DNA of 5,754 bases from Candidatus Methanosuratincola petrocarbonis (ex Vanwonterghem et al. 2016) (GTDB taxonomy: Archaea; Thermoproteota; Methanomethylicia; Methanomethylicales; Methanomethylicaceae): assembly GCA_001717015.1 (NCBI GenBank), contig MAGV01000081.1, positions 8,486 through 14,239 of the forward strand. The letters run 5' to 3'. The notes beneath the pieces were generated by a model, which was given only the letters and a program-made list of their open reading frames with translations, was not told the DNA's origin and ran no database searches. Below are positions 1 to 5,754 of the stretch, one piece after another. The stretch's first letter is position 1. Every line of letters begins with the position of its first letter. The position numbers and the translations under genes are program-made.

Positions 1-1
1 G

Positions 2-217
2 GGCATGTCCATCGGCTTTGCCATCGCTGGCGCCCCTGCCACTGAAACGGTATTCAGCTGGCCGGGGCTCGGTCGTGCCTACGTTACGGCAGCCTCGAGG
101 CTTGACTTCCCCCTGATCATGGGGATCACTATGATCATCACGATAATGATCCTTGTGGCTAACCTGATAACTGACATTTCATACGCCGCGATAGATCCGC
201 GGATATCGATAGATTAG
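2..217 (+). CDS. dppB: Peptide-type ABC transporter permease DppB, C-terminal fragment (5' end outside window)
   Basis: The last 71 residues of a family-5 ABC permease, open at the left edge of the window, so the methionine at position 5 is internal and not a start. What is visible: the family's conserved block near the C-terminus, ETVFSWPGLGRAYVTAA, then a final membrane helix (about LIMGITMIITIMILVANLI) and the closing signature DISYAAIDPRISI, equivalent to the usual 'D..Y..lDPRir' end of DppB/OppB. By family knowledge it forms half of the membrane pore together with DppC. The EAA loop that docks on the ATPase must lie upstream, outside the window. The TAG stop is followed after nine bases by the preferred ATG of dppC, so the two are surely co-transcribed. 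Confident at family level; the substrate cannot be told from this piece. Confidence 0.93.
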   Translation, partial: GMSIGFAIAGAPATETVFSWPGLGRAYVTAASRLDFPLIMGITMIITIMILVANLITDISYAAIDPRISID

Positions 218-221
218 GTGA
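216..221 (+). promoter_or_regulatory. Ribosome-binding site of dppC, over the dppB stop codon
   Basis: AGGTGA, five bases before the ATG at 227, matches the archaeal GGTGA-type site. It overlaps the dppB TAG. The longer reading from GTG at 218 would place the start codon inside this site and has no good site of its own, so ATG 227 is preferred. Confidence 0.65.
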
Positions 222-226
222 ACGAT

Positions 227-1189
227 ATGGTGAGTCTAGCTCTCAGGAAAAGGGGCAGTCGCAAAGGCCAAGAAAGGCGCTCGGCTAGCCAGTGGGCTGT
301 CGCCTGGCGCAGGTTCAAGAAGCACAAATCGGGTCTATTGGGGCTTGGAATGGTTGTCGCCCTTATACTGGTAGCAATATTCCACTCTTTCATCGCTCCC
401 TATCCTGCAAGGCCGGACCCTAATGCTTTCCTACCCCTTTATGAGGGGGAGGCTGGGCAGCCCCCTTCGTGGAAGCATCCATTTGGCACAACCATAATAG
501 GGAACGACGTGTTTAGCGAAGTGGTTCACGGGACAGTCTACACCTTGTATGTTGCAATAGGGACCACGCTGATAGCCATGTTGATCACCGTGGTGGTCGG
601 AATATCGTCCGGGTACTTGGGGGGTAAAATCGATGATTTGCTGATGCGCATAACTGAGGTGTTCCTTGTTTTCCCGTCGCTGCTGCTTATACTTGTCTTT
701 GCCAGGATTTACCAACTGATAAACCCTGAGCCATTCTGGAATGTTTTGGGGATATCTATACCAGTAAACCTGACGATGATCGTGGTGATTGTGGCAGTAT
801 TTGCATGGGCAGGAAATGCAAGGGTCATCAGGGGTGAAGTGCTGGCCCTAAAGGAAAAAGAGTTTATCCAGGCCGCGAAGAGCTTGGGTGCAAATTCAAG
901 GTGGATAATGCTCCGGCACATCTTCCCCAACATATTGCCCCAGGTTATTGTGATCGCCACGCTCACGATGGCTTCTGCGGTATTGGTCGAGGCTGTAGTG
1001 TCCTTCTTGGGATTCGGGGATCCAAGCACAATCACTTGGGGGAGGATGATGGAGGAGAGCTTCCAAAATATGAGCACAACTTGGTGGGCCGAAGTCTTCC
1101 CAGGGCTTGCGGTCTTTTTCACCGTGCTTGCATTCAACCTGATGGGCGACGGAATATCTGACGCATTGAACCCGAGGCTGAGGGAGTGA
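227..1189 (+). CDS. dppC: Peptide-type ABC transporter permease DppC
   Basis: A complete 320-residue inner permease subunit. It has a basic cytoplasmic N-terminus, then the OppC-type N-terminal segment (W27 to about Y59: RRFKKHKSGLLGLG leading into the first membrane helix). An external stretch follows, ending in HPFGTTIIGNDVFSEVVHG (res. 84-102), the family's 'G.D..GrDvfSR..yG' motif with N where R is usual. Further helices lie at about 105-127, 140-165, 180-196, 237-262 and 288-308. The EAA-type loop that couples to the ATPases is at about 210-235 (EFIQAAKSLGANSRWIMLRH). It ends with the typical GDGISDALNPRLRE. Start: ATG 227 is chosen over GTG 218 because AGGTGA sits five bases before it. 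It pairs with DppB to make the pore, and DppD/DppF follow directly. The family is clear; the ligand is not shown. Confidence 0.95.
   Translation: MVSLALRKRGSRKGQERRSASQWAVAWRRFKKHKSGLLGLGMVVALILVAIFHSFIAPYPARPDPNAFLPLYEGEAGQPPSWKHPFGTTIIGNDVFSEVVHGTVYTLYVAIGTTLIAMLITVVVGISSGYLGGKIDDLLMRITEVFLVFPSLLLILVFARIYQLINPEPFWNVLGISIPVNLTMIVVIVAVFAWAGNARVIRGEVLALKEKEFIQAAKSLGANSRWIMLRHIFPNILPQVIVIATLTMASAVLVEAVVSFLGFGDPSTITWGRMMEESFQNMSTTWWAEVFPGLAVFFTVLAFNLMGDGISDALNPRLRE
1182..1186 (+). promoter_or_regulatory. Ribosome-binding site of dppD, at the dppC stop codon
   Basis: GGGAG ends five bases before ATG 1192 and touches the dppC TGA (1187-1189). An in-frame GTG at 1186 would overlap this site and the stop codon, so ATG 1192 is the better start. 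Confidence 0.6.
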
Positions 1190-1191
1190 TT

Positions 1192-2160
1192 ATGGATCTT
1201 TTGCAGGTGAATGACCTAAAGACGTACTTTTTCACAGAAGCAGGTGTGGTCAAGGCAGTCGACGGCATCACTTTCAATGTAGAAAAGGGGTGCACGGTCG
1301 GGCTAGTGGGCGAGAGCGGTAGCGGCAAATCAGTGACCGCCCAGTCAGTCTTGCGGATAGTCCCGAGACCTGGCAAGATCATCGGAGGAAAGATATTTTT
1401 CAACGGCGAGGACATCCTCTCAAAGAAAGAGGATGAGATGCGATCTTACCGCGGGAAAAAAATTAGCCTTATATTCCAAGATCCAACAAGCTCCTTGAAT
1501 CCTGTGTTCACGATAGGTTCACAACTAACCGAAATAGTGAGTCAGCACAAGGGAGTTAAAAAGAGCGACGCTGCCGAGGAAGTGATCAAGGCCCTCAGCC
1601 TGGTCCGCCTCCCTGATCCTGAAGAAGCCTTGAATCGCTACCCGCACCAGTTCAGCGGAGGGATGAAGCAGAGGATCTGCATCGCCAGGGCACTGCTTCT
1701 CAACCCCGAACTGCTGTTTGCGGATGAGCCGACTACTAATCTAGACGTCACGATACAGGCGCAGATAATCAACCTGCTTATGGAGCTCCAAAAGAATATC
1801 GGTCTCACTCTCGTGATGATCACCCATGACATGGGAATTGTTACGCAGATGTGCAAGTGCGTCGTAGTTCTTTATGCAGGCAATGTAATGGAGATCGGAA
1901 GCATCGAGCAGATCTTCCAGATGCCGCACCCCTACACCGAGGCGCTGCTCAAGGCCGTGCCGAGGCTAGACCAGACTAGGAAGCTGGTTTCCATCCCTGG
2001 GAACATACCGAACCTGATCAACCCCCCATCCGGCTGCAGGTTCCACCCGCGCTGCCAGTACGCAATTGACCGGTGCAAGGATGAGATCCCGCCGCTTATC
2101 GACGTTGGGGACGGCCATATGATCTCGTGCCACCGCTGGCGCGAGCTTAATGGAGGCTAG
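1192..2160 (+). CDS. dppD: Peptide-type ABC transporter ATPase DppD with four-cysteine C-terminal domain
   Basis: A 322-residue cytoplasmic ATPase that powers import through DppB/DppC. All nucleotide-binding motifs are present: Walker A GESGSGKS (res. 40-47), Q-loop glutamine Q96 in FQDPTSSLNP, signature FSGGMKQR (154-161), Walker B LLFADEP (174-180), D-loop TTNLDV (182-185; the family usually has A where N183 is) and switch histidine H212. The tail is the oligopeptide/dipeptide transporter C-terminal domain (from about PHPYTEALL, 246) with cysteines C282, C288, C295 and C313. In related DppD/OppD proteins this set binds an iron-sulfur cluster, so the same is inferred here. The length is normal for DppD. 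Start at ATG 1192 because GGGAG precedes it at the right distance. It works as a heterodimer with the downstream DppF, with which it shares a 49-base identical tract. Confidence 0.96.
   Translation: MDLLQVNDLKTYFFTEAGVVKAVDGITFNVEKGCTVGLVGESGSGKSVTAQSVLRIVPRPGKIIGGKIFFNGEDILSKKEDEMRSYRGKKISLIFQDPTSSLNPVFTIGSQLTEIVSQHKGVKKSDAAEEVIKALSLVRLPDPEEALNRYPHQFSGGMKQRICIARALLLNPELLFADEPTTNLDVTIQAQIINLLMELQKNIGLTLVMITHDMGIVTQMCKCVVVLYAGNVMEIGSIEQIFQMPHPYTEALLKAVPRLDQTRKLVSIPGNIPNLINPPSGCRFHPRCQYAIDRCKDEIPPLIDVGDGHMISCHRWRELNGG
1668..1692 (+). repeat. 25-base identical tract shared by dppD and dppF, copy 1
   Basis: Identical to 2662-2686. It encodes QRICIARA directly after the ABC signature, with the same codon at all eight positions. 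Protein conservation alone explains the amino acids but not all the synonymous identity. Confidence 0.85.
2017..2065 (+). repeat. 49-base identical tract shared by dppD and dppF, copy 1
   Basis: Identical base for base to 3020-3068. It covers sixteen codons (dppD res. 276-291, INPPSGCRFHPRCQYA) in the four-cysteine domain, including its first two cysteines. The flanking codons differ between the genes. Confidence 0.9.
2152..2156 (+). promoter_or_regulatory. Ribosome-binding site of dppF, inside the end of dppD
   Basis: GGAGG ends eight bases before ATG 2165 and just ahead of the dppD TAG (2158-2160). The upstream in-frame ATG at 2150 overlaps this site and has no purine-rich motif before it, so it is unlikely to be the start. 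Confidence 0.7.
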
Positions 2161-2164
2161 CACA

Positions 2165-3157
2165 ATGGAGACACTGCTAGAAGTCAAGGATCTTGTTAAG
2201 TACTTCCCTGTTTACTCCCGCGGGATATTTATGAAGAAAGTAGTTGGCAACGTGCACGCGGTAGACCACATAAGCTTCGAGGTTCGCAAGGGTGAGACCG
2301 TCGGGCTAGTTGGAGAGAGCGGTTGCGGAAAGACGACCACTGGCAAGCTAATCCTGAACCTTGAGAAACCCACCTCGGGAGAGGTCAAATTTGAGGGTAT
2401 TGATGTGCTTAAGACGTTCGAAAAGGGGAGCAATGAAGAAAAGTCTCGCCTCAGAAGATCGATGCAGATGGTGTTCCAGAACCCCTATGCCTCGCTCGAT
2501 CCTAGAATGACGATATACGACATAATCAGCGAGCCATTTAAGATACACCGCCACATACCGAAAGAGGAATGGGAGGACAGGGTCTACAAACTGCTCTCTA
2601 TGGTCGGTCTAGAGCCATACCATGCCGAGAGATATCCCCACGAATTCAGCGGGGGTCAGAGGCAGAGGATCTGCATCGCCAGGGCAATCGCGGTCGGGCC
2701 TAAGTTTATTGTGGCAGACGAACCTGTTTCGTCATTGGACGTCTCGATCAGGGCGCAGATACTTAACCTCATGATGGACCTGCAGAAGGACTTGGGGATA
2801 TCGTACCTCTACATCTCCCATGACCTGAGCTCTGTCCGTCAGATATCCCACCGCGTGGTCGTTATGTACCTCGGCGAGATAGTCGAGTCTGCGCCCACGG
2901 AGAAGCACTTTGAGCATCCAATCCACCCATATACTCGTGCATTGATCTCTGCAGTACCGATTCCCGATCCATCCAGGAAAATGGACGTGATCCTCCTCCC
3001 AGGGGAGGTTCCCAGCCCTATCAACCCCCCATCCGGCTGCAGGTTCCACCCGCGCTGCCAGTACGCAACCGACAAGTGCAAACGTGAGAAGCCGAGGCTA
3101 GAGGAAATAGACAAAGATCATTTCGTGGCTTGCCATTATGCCATGAACTTTATGTAA
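2165..3157 (+). CDS. dppF: Peptide-type ABC transporter ATPase DppF with four-cysteine C-terminal domain
   Basis: A 330-residue second ATPase, partner of DppD. It has the N-terminal insert typical of DppF/OppF between KYFPV and the first strand (YSRGIFMKKVVGNVHAVD, res. 17-34). Motifs: Walker A GESGCGKT (50-57), Q-loop Q105 in FQNPYASLDP, signature FSGGQRQR (161-168), Walker B FIVADEP (181-187), D-loop VSSLDV and switch histidine H219. The C-terminal transporter domain carries C292, C298, C305 and C323 in the spacing seen in DppD, so an iron-sulfur cluster is likely here as well. Start: ATG 2165, because GGAGG lies eight bases before it; ATG 2150 would overlap that site. It is the last gene of the tight dppBCDF cluster and is followed by T-runs and a new promoter. 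Confidence 0.96.
   Translation: METLLEVKDLVKYFPVYSRGIFMKKVVGNVHAVDHISFEVRKGETVGLVGESGCGKTTTGKLILNLEKPTSGEVKFEGIDVLKTFEKGSNEEKSRLRRSMQMVFQNPYASLDPRMTIYDIISEPFKIHRHIPKEEWEDRVYKLLSMVGLEPYHAERYPHEFSGGQRQRICIARAIAVGPKFIVADEPVSSLDVSIRAQILNLMMDLQKDLGISYLYISHDLSSVRQISHRVVVMYLGEIVESAPTEKHFEHPIHPYTRALISAVPIPDPSRKMDVILLPGEVPSPINPPSGCRFHPRCQYATDKCKREKPRLEEIDKDHFVACHYAMNFM
2662..2686 (+). repeat. 25-base identical tract shared by dppD and dppF, copy 2
   Basis: Second copy of 1668-1692, encoding QRICIARA just after the signature motif of the second ATPase. Confidence 0.85.
3020..3068 (+). repeat. 49-base identical tract shared by dppD and dppF, copy 2
   Basis: Second copy of 2017-2065, encoding dppF residues 286-301 in the four-cysteine domain. 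Confidence 0.9.
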
Positions 3158-3172
3158 TTTGTAGGATGTTTC

Positions 3173-3204
3173 TTTCGCTTTTTTCCAAGCTTTTTGTAGT
3201 TTTT
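3173..3204 (+). terminator. Probable T-tract terminator of the dppBCDF transcript
   Basis: Beginning 16 bases after the dppF stop there are successive T-runs: T3 at 3173, T6 at 3179-3184, T5 at 3191-3195 and T5 at 3200-3204, with no GC-rich stem before them. This is the form of archaeal intrinsic termination. It may be leaky, since the next gene lies on the same strand. Confidence 0.6.
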
Positions 3205-3211
3205 ATGGTAG

Positions 3212-3221
3212 TTTTTAAATA
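3212..3221 (+). promoter_or_regulatory. TATA-like promoter element of the binding-protein gene
   Basis: TTTTTAAATA lies about 60 bases before ATG 3278. A TATA box here would start transcription roughly 25 bases downstream, near 3240-3245, giving a leader of about 35 bases. A weaker alternative is CTATAATT at 3232-3239, which would start transcription near 3260. Which is used cannot be told without mapped transcript ends. Confidence 0.5.
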
Positions 3222-3240
3222 GCTTCTTCCTCTATAATTG

Positions 3241-3269
3241 ATCAACTACACCAGAGTGTGTAGATTGGT
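3241..3269 (+). promoter_or_regulatory. Dyad / leader hairpin at the expected transcription start
   Basis: CTACAC (3246-3251) and GTGTAG (3258-3263) are perfect reverse complements around a six-base loop. With one bulged A (3264) the pairing extends outward, ATCAA (3241-3245) with TTGGT (3265-3269), including one G-U pair, for about eleven base pairs. The 3' arm takes in the first bases of the ribosome-binding site. It could be a protein operator at the start point or an RNA hairpin that hides the ribosome-binding site. The structure is seen; the role is inferred. Confidence 0.45.
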
Positions 3270-3272
3270 GAT
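3267..3272 (+). promoter_or_regulatory. Ribosome-binding site of the binding-protein gene
   Basis: GGTGAT five bases before ATG 3278 is a strong archaeal-type site and settles the start. Its GGT can pair in the leader hairpin. Confidence 0.75.
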
Positions 3273-3277
3273 ATAAA

Positions 3278-5677
3278 ATGAAGTCCAAAATTTTTGCAGC
3301 TGCAATGCTATTTATATTGCTCGGCTCGATGCTAGCAATCGCTCCAGTGCCTACAGTAGAAGCCACGCCTGACGGCATCTTCAAGATCACAATGGTGGCT
3401 CCAGGAAGCGCGAACCTGCTCAGGAGACAGTGGGCTTTGATCATCGCAAACTCGTTCAAGTCGGTGGGAATCGACGCAAGAGTCGTATTCTTGGGTTGGG
3501 GCTCTGTGTATGACAGAATCCTTACCCCTGAACCATCGAACATAGGCAAGACATACGACCAGGGAGGCTTCGACGCCCTCTTCATCGGATGGACTCCTGG
3601 CTCCCCGGTGGCACCATTCTCAGGCTCGTTCCAGATCTATTATGGCCAAAACACGCCGCCCAACTCCAACTACTTCCTATGGCAGAACAACGAGTCTGAT
3701 GCTCTGATAGAGAAGTTCATGACTGAAGGCTACACCGCTGAGGGGATAAAGGCATTCAAGGACTGGCAGTATGTCCAGTACATTGACGTTCCTGCCTCGC
3801 AAATCTTCTTCTCGACCGCGATCTTCACAGCCTCGAAGGACATTGACTTCAACGGCTACGAATGGATCTTCGACAACCTCGGTCCTGTACCCCAGTACCT
3901 GACCGGTCTCGATGAGGTTGTCCTTGCAACGACAGGTGAGCTACTGGACTTAAACCCGCCCCTCTCGAACTCCTGGTACGATACTGAGGTCTTCAACTCC
4001 ATCTTCGACTCGCTCTTCACCCTGACCTCCAACTACGAATACATCCCTGGCATATGCACATCCTTTGAGGTTTCCGACGATGGGAGCACTTTCACATACC
4101 ACCTGAGGGACGACGTCTACTTCCATGACGGGATAAAGATGACTGCTGATGACGTCGTCTTCTCGTTCCTAGCCTACCTCAACCCGCAGTCCGGATCCCA
4201 GCAGTCTGGTTATGAGGCTGGCTACATCGGCGATGACATAACCTTTGTCTATTCTGACGGAAATACCTCGAGGCTAGTCCTTGACCTTAGCGGCGACGAG
4301 CCTGTCGCTTACTACCCGGCGCCAGCCAATGTCAGCGGTACGAGGCCTGCGAGGATAGAGGCCCTCGACGCAAACACCGTTAGGATCCAGATCGCTGAGT
4401 TCGGAGGCCTAGGCAAGCCTGTCGCAACCTTCCACCCTGAGGGTGACGGAGTTGCTATCCTGCCGAAGCACGTGCTGGGAAACGTTCCATTCGAGGACTG
4501 GAAGACCCATCCGTTCAACAGCGGCGTTGGCACTTACGAATCTAACGGCAAGACCTTCTCTGGGCCGATCGGCACAGGTCCCTACGTCTTCAAGAGCTAT
4601 GATCCAGTTTCAGCCATAGTCACCCTTGAGAAGAACAACAACTACTGGGACAAGGCGCGTCTCGAGTCTGAGGGCTACTTCACCGTCCAGAAGTTCTACG
4701 TGAGGTACATCGTAGAGAAGGACAGCGCGATAGCCGCCCTCAAGAACGGGCAGGTCCACATACTCGACCAGAACTACCAGCTCGGCAATGACTACAAGGC
4801 AGGAAACCTGAACTTCGCGAATAACTACGAGCTGAGGGGATCTGGGATACAGCAACTAGGGTACAACATGCGCCACCCAGTCTTCGGCACAGGCGTCGAC
4901 ACACCTCTCGGCAAGTCGAACCCCGCAAGGGCAGCGGAGGCAGCCAGGTACGTCCGCCAGGCTATGGACTACCTGATACCGAGGGAGCTGATCATTGACA
5001 ACCTCCTTGGAGGTTTCGGTGAGCCGGCTGCGGTGCACGTGAACCCTGTCAGCCCGTACTACAACTCGAGCATTGTCGCGAGGGAGTACAGCCCCACTAA
5101 GGCAAAAGAGCTGCTTGCAATGGCAGGTTATTCGGTCGGGGTGACCCCCTCAGGTCCTACTGTGCTTTCGAGCTACCTCCTCGGGCAGCCGATCACATTT
5201 GAAGGGACATTCGACATCGATCCTGTGATCGCTCTGGAGCAGGAAGGGATAGTTGCGCTCCTGCTCATGAGCACCGACAATTCGACCTGGACGCCGGTAG
5301 CCCAAACCGTGGTCAACACCGGTGGCTACTACAAGATGAGCTACACGCCGACTCAGACAGGAACCTACTACTTCAAGGTCCAGCTGACCGGAGTGGGAGC
5401 CAAGACGGCTGCCGCTTCAGCAGCTTCGGGTCCGAGCTACCCGTACGGAAGCATCAGCAAGGTCATTGATCCTCAGACGACCCCAGCCAAGAGCGTGACC
5501 GTGATCTCCATTGACAATGCAATCTCGTCCTACGCCAACCAGGTGAATGCCCTCAACACTAAAGTCAACGATCTGACTGCGCAGTTGGCAAATGCCATGA
5601 ACATGGCCTATGCCGGAATAGGGCTCGCAATAATAGCATTGATAGTTGCAATCGCTCTCGGAATGAGGAAAAAATAA
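3278..5677 (+). CDS. Family-5 (peptide-type) solute-binding protein, circularly permuted, membrane-anchored
   Basis: A 799-residue extracellular binding protein for the DppBCDF importer. In order: signal peptide 1-29 (KSK, hydrophobic core, likely cut after VEA); residues 32-200 resembling the normal C-terminal part of family-5 proteins (DGIFKITMVAPG, IANSFKSVGIDARVVFLGW, GFDALFIGWTPGSP, ESDALIEKF, YIDVPASQIFF); residues 212-619 resembling the normal N-terminal and middle parts (LDLNPPL, FEVSDDGSTFTYHLRDDVYFHDG, TADDVVFSF, ILPKHVL, PIGTGPYVF, RYVRQAMDYLIPRELII, YSPTKAKELLAMAGY); an Ig-like domain at about 625-735; a heptad coiled coil 745-774; a membrane helix 777-796; and a RKK end. The usual order of the two halves is thus reversed. 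No lipobox cysteine follows the signal, so the C-terminal helix is the anchor. Phe codons are TTC in 35 of 40 cases, against 7 of 13 in dppF, fitting higher expression. The substrate is unproven. Reading frame and family are certain; the permutation is inferred from motif order. Confidence 0.93.
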   Translation: MKSKIFAAAMLFILLGSMLAIAPVPTVEATPDGIFKITMVAPGSANLLRRQWALIIANSFKSVGIDARVVFLGWGSVYDRILTPEPSNIGKTYDQGGFDALFIGWTPGSPVAPFSGSFQIYYGQNTPPNSNYFLWQNNESDALIEKFMTEGYTAEGIKAFKDWQYVQYIDVPASQIFFSTAIFTASKDIDFNGYEWIFDNLGPVPQYLTGLDEVVLATTGELLDLNPPLSNSWYDTEVFNSIFDSLFTLTSNYEYIPGICTSFEVSDDGSTFTYHLRDDVYFHDGIKMTADDVVFSFLAYLNPQSGSQQSGYEAGYIGDDITFVYSDGNTSRLVLDLSGDEPVAYYPAPANVSGTRPARIEALDANTVRIQIAEFGGLGKPVATFHPEGDGVAILPKHVLGNVPFEDWKTHPFNSGVGTYESNGKTFSGPIGTGPYVFKSYDPVSAIVTLEKNNNYWDKARLESEGYFTVQKFYVRYIVEKDSAIAALKNGQVHILDQNYQLGNDYKAGNLNFANNYELRGSGIQQLGYNMRHPVFGTGVDTPLGKSNPARAAEAARYVRQAMDYLIPRELIIDNLLGGFGEPAAVHVNPVSPYYNSSIVAREYSPTKAKELLAMAGYSVGVTPSGPTVLSSYLLGQPITFEGTFDIDPVIALEQEGIVALLLMSTDNSTWTPVAQTVVNTGGYYKMSYTPTQTGTYYFKVQLTGVGAKTAAASAASGPSYPYGSISKVIDPQTTPAKSVTVISIDNAISSYANQVNALNTKVNDLTAQLANAMNMAYAGIGLAIIALIVAIALGMRKK

Positions 5678-5682
5678 ACCTC

Positions 5683-5696
5683 TTTTTTTCTTTTTT
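5683..5696 (+). terminator. T-tract terminator of the binding-protein gene
   Basis: T7 (5683-5689) and T6 (5691-5696), split by a single C, begin six bases after the TAA, with no stem in front. This is the expected form of an archaeal intrinsic terminator. A further T5 follows at 5714-5718. Confidence 0.7.
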
Positions 5697-5754
5697 CCCT
5701 TGTAAATTCCTGATTTTTCTGACTGTCGATTTTGATCCAAAGCCATTTAATCTG

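Noticed and set aside
709..1137. 142-residue open frame on the minus strand inside dppC
   Set aside because: It is antisense to conserved permease helices, with no domain and no ribosome-binding site of note; a shadow frame.
3232..3585. 117-residue open frame on the minus strand over the start of the binding-protein gene
   Set aside because: It lies opposite a well-supported coding region, its protein shows no recognisable domain, and its 3' end lies in the promoter region. It reads as a shadow of the real gene.
3278..3880. The N-terminal block as a remnant of a separate upstream binding-protein gene fused by error
   Set aside because: It has its own signal peptide, ribosome-binding site and promoter directly in front, and the frame runs without a break into the second block, so it belongs to one intact gene.
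5417..5746. 109-residue open frame on the minus strand reading into the 3' end of the binding-protein gene
   Set aside because: It crosses the T-tract terminator (as poly-lysine) and is antisense to the coiled coil and membrane helix. There is no sign of a real protein.
5701..5754. ATTTAAT near 5745-5751 as the TATA box of a next gene
   Set aside because: AT-rich and suggestive, but the window ends before any start codon or ribosome-binding site, so it cannot be supported.
1..5754. CRISPR arrays, tRNA or rRNA genes, insertion sequences
   Set aside because: No regularly spaced repeats, no tRNA-like cloverleaf and no transposase motifs were seen. The only repeats are the matched tracts in the two paralogous ATPase genes.

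Overview
The window is almost wholly occupied by one peptide-type (Dpp/Opp, family 5) ABC importer locus, all on the + strand: the 3' end of a first permease gene (dppB), a complete second permease (dppC), two ATPases (dppD, dppF), then, behind its own promoter, a large membrane-anchored solute-binding protein. The host looks archaeal. Ribosome-binding sites have the GGTGA/GGAGG form, the promoter has a TATA-like box about 60 bases before the ATG and no clear -35/-10 pair, termination sites are runs of T without GC hairpins, and the binding protein is held by a C-terminal membrane helix rather than a lipobox cysteine. Mid-range GC and mixed AGG/CGN arginine codons fit a TACK-type or related archaeon, but the lineage cannot be fixed from this window.

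Layout: 2-217 dppB tail; 227-1189 dppC; 1192-2160 dppD; 2165-3157 dppF. These four genes are packed with gaps of 2 to 9 bases, and in each junction the ribosome-binding site of the next gene lies on or beside the stop codon of the previous one, so they are probably translated in a coupled way. Positions 3158-3277 hold T-runs that could end the transporter transcript, a TATA-like box, and a dyad/hairpin that runs into the ribosome-binding site of the next gene. 3278-5677 encodes the 799-residue binding protein, followed by T7/T6 tracts. The last 54 bases hold no gene that I can support.

Working together: the binding protein captures a ligand outside the cell and hands it to the DppB-DppC pore, while DppD and DppF, both with a four-cysteine C-terminal domain, power import. 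The main surprise is the binding protein. Its N-terminal ~170 residues resemble the part that normally sits at the C-terminus of family-5 binding proteins, and the usual N-terminal part follows it, so the protein reads as a natural circular permutation. It then carries an Ig-like domain, a heptad coiled coil and a membrane anchor. The aspartate that grips the peptide amino end in DppA/OppA also seems absent, so the substrate is open.
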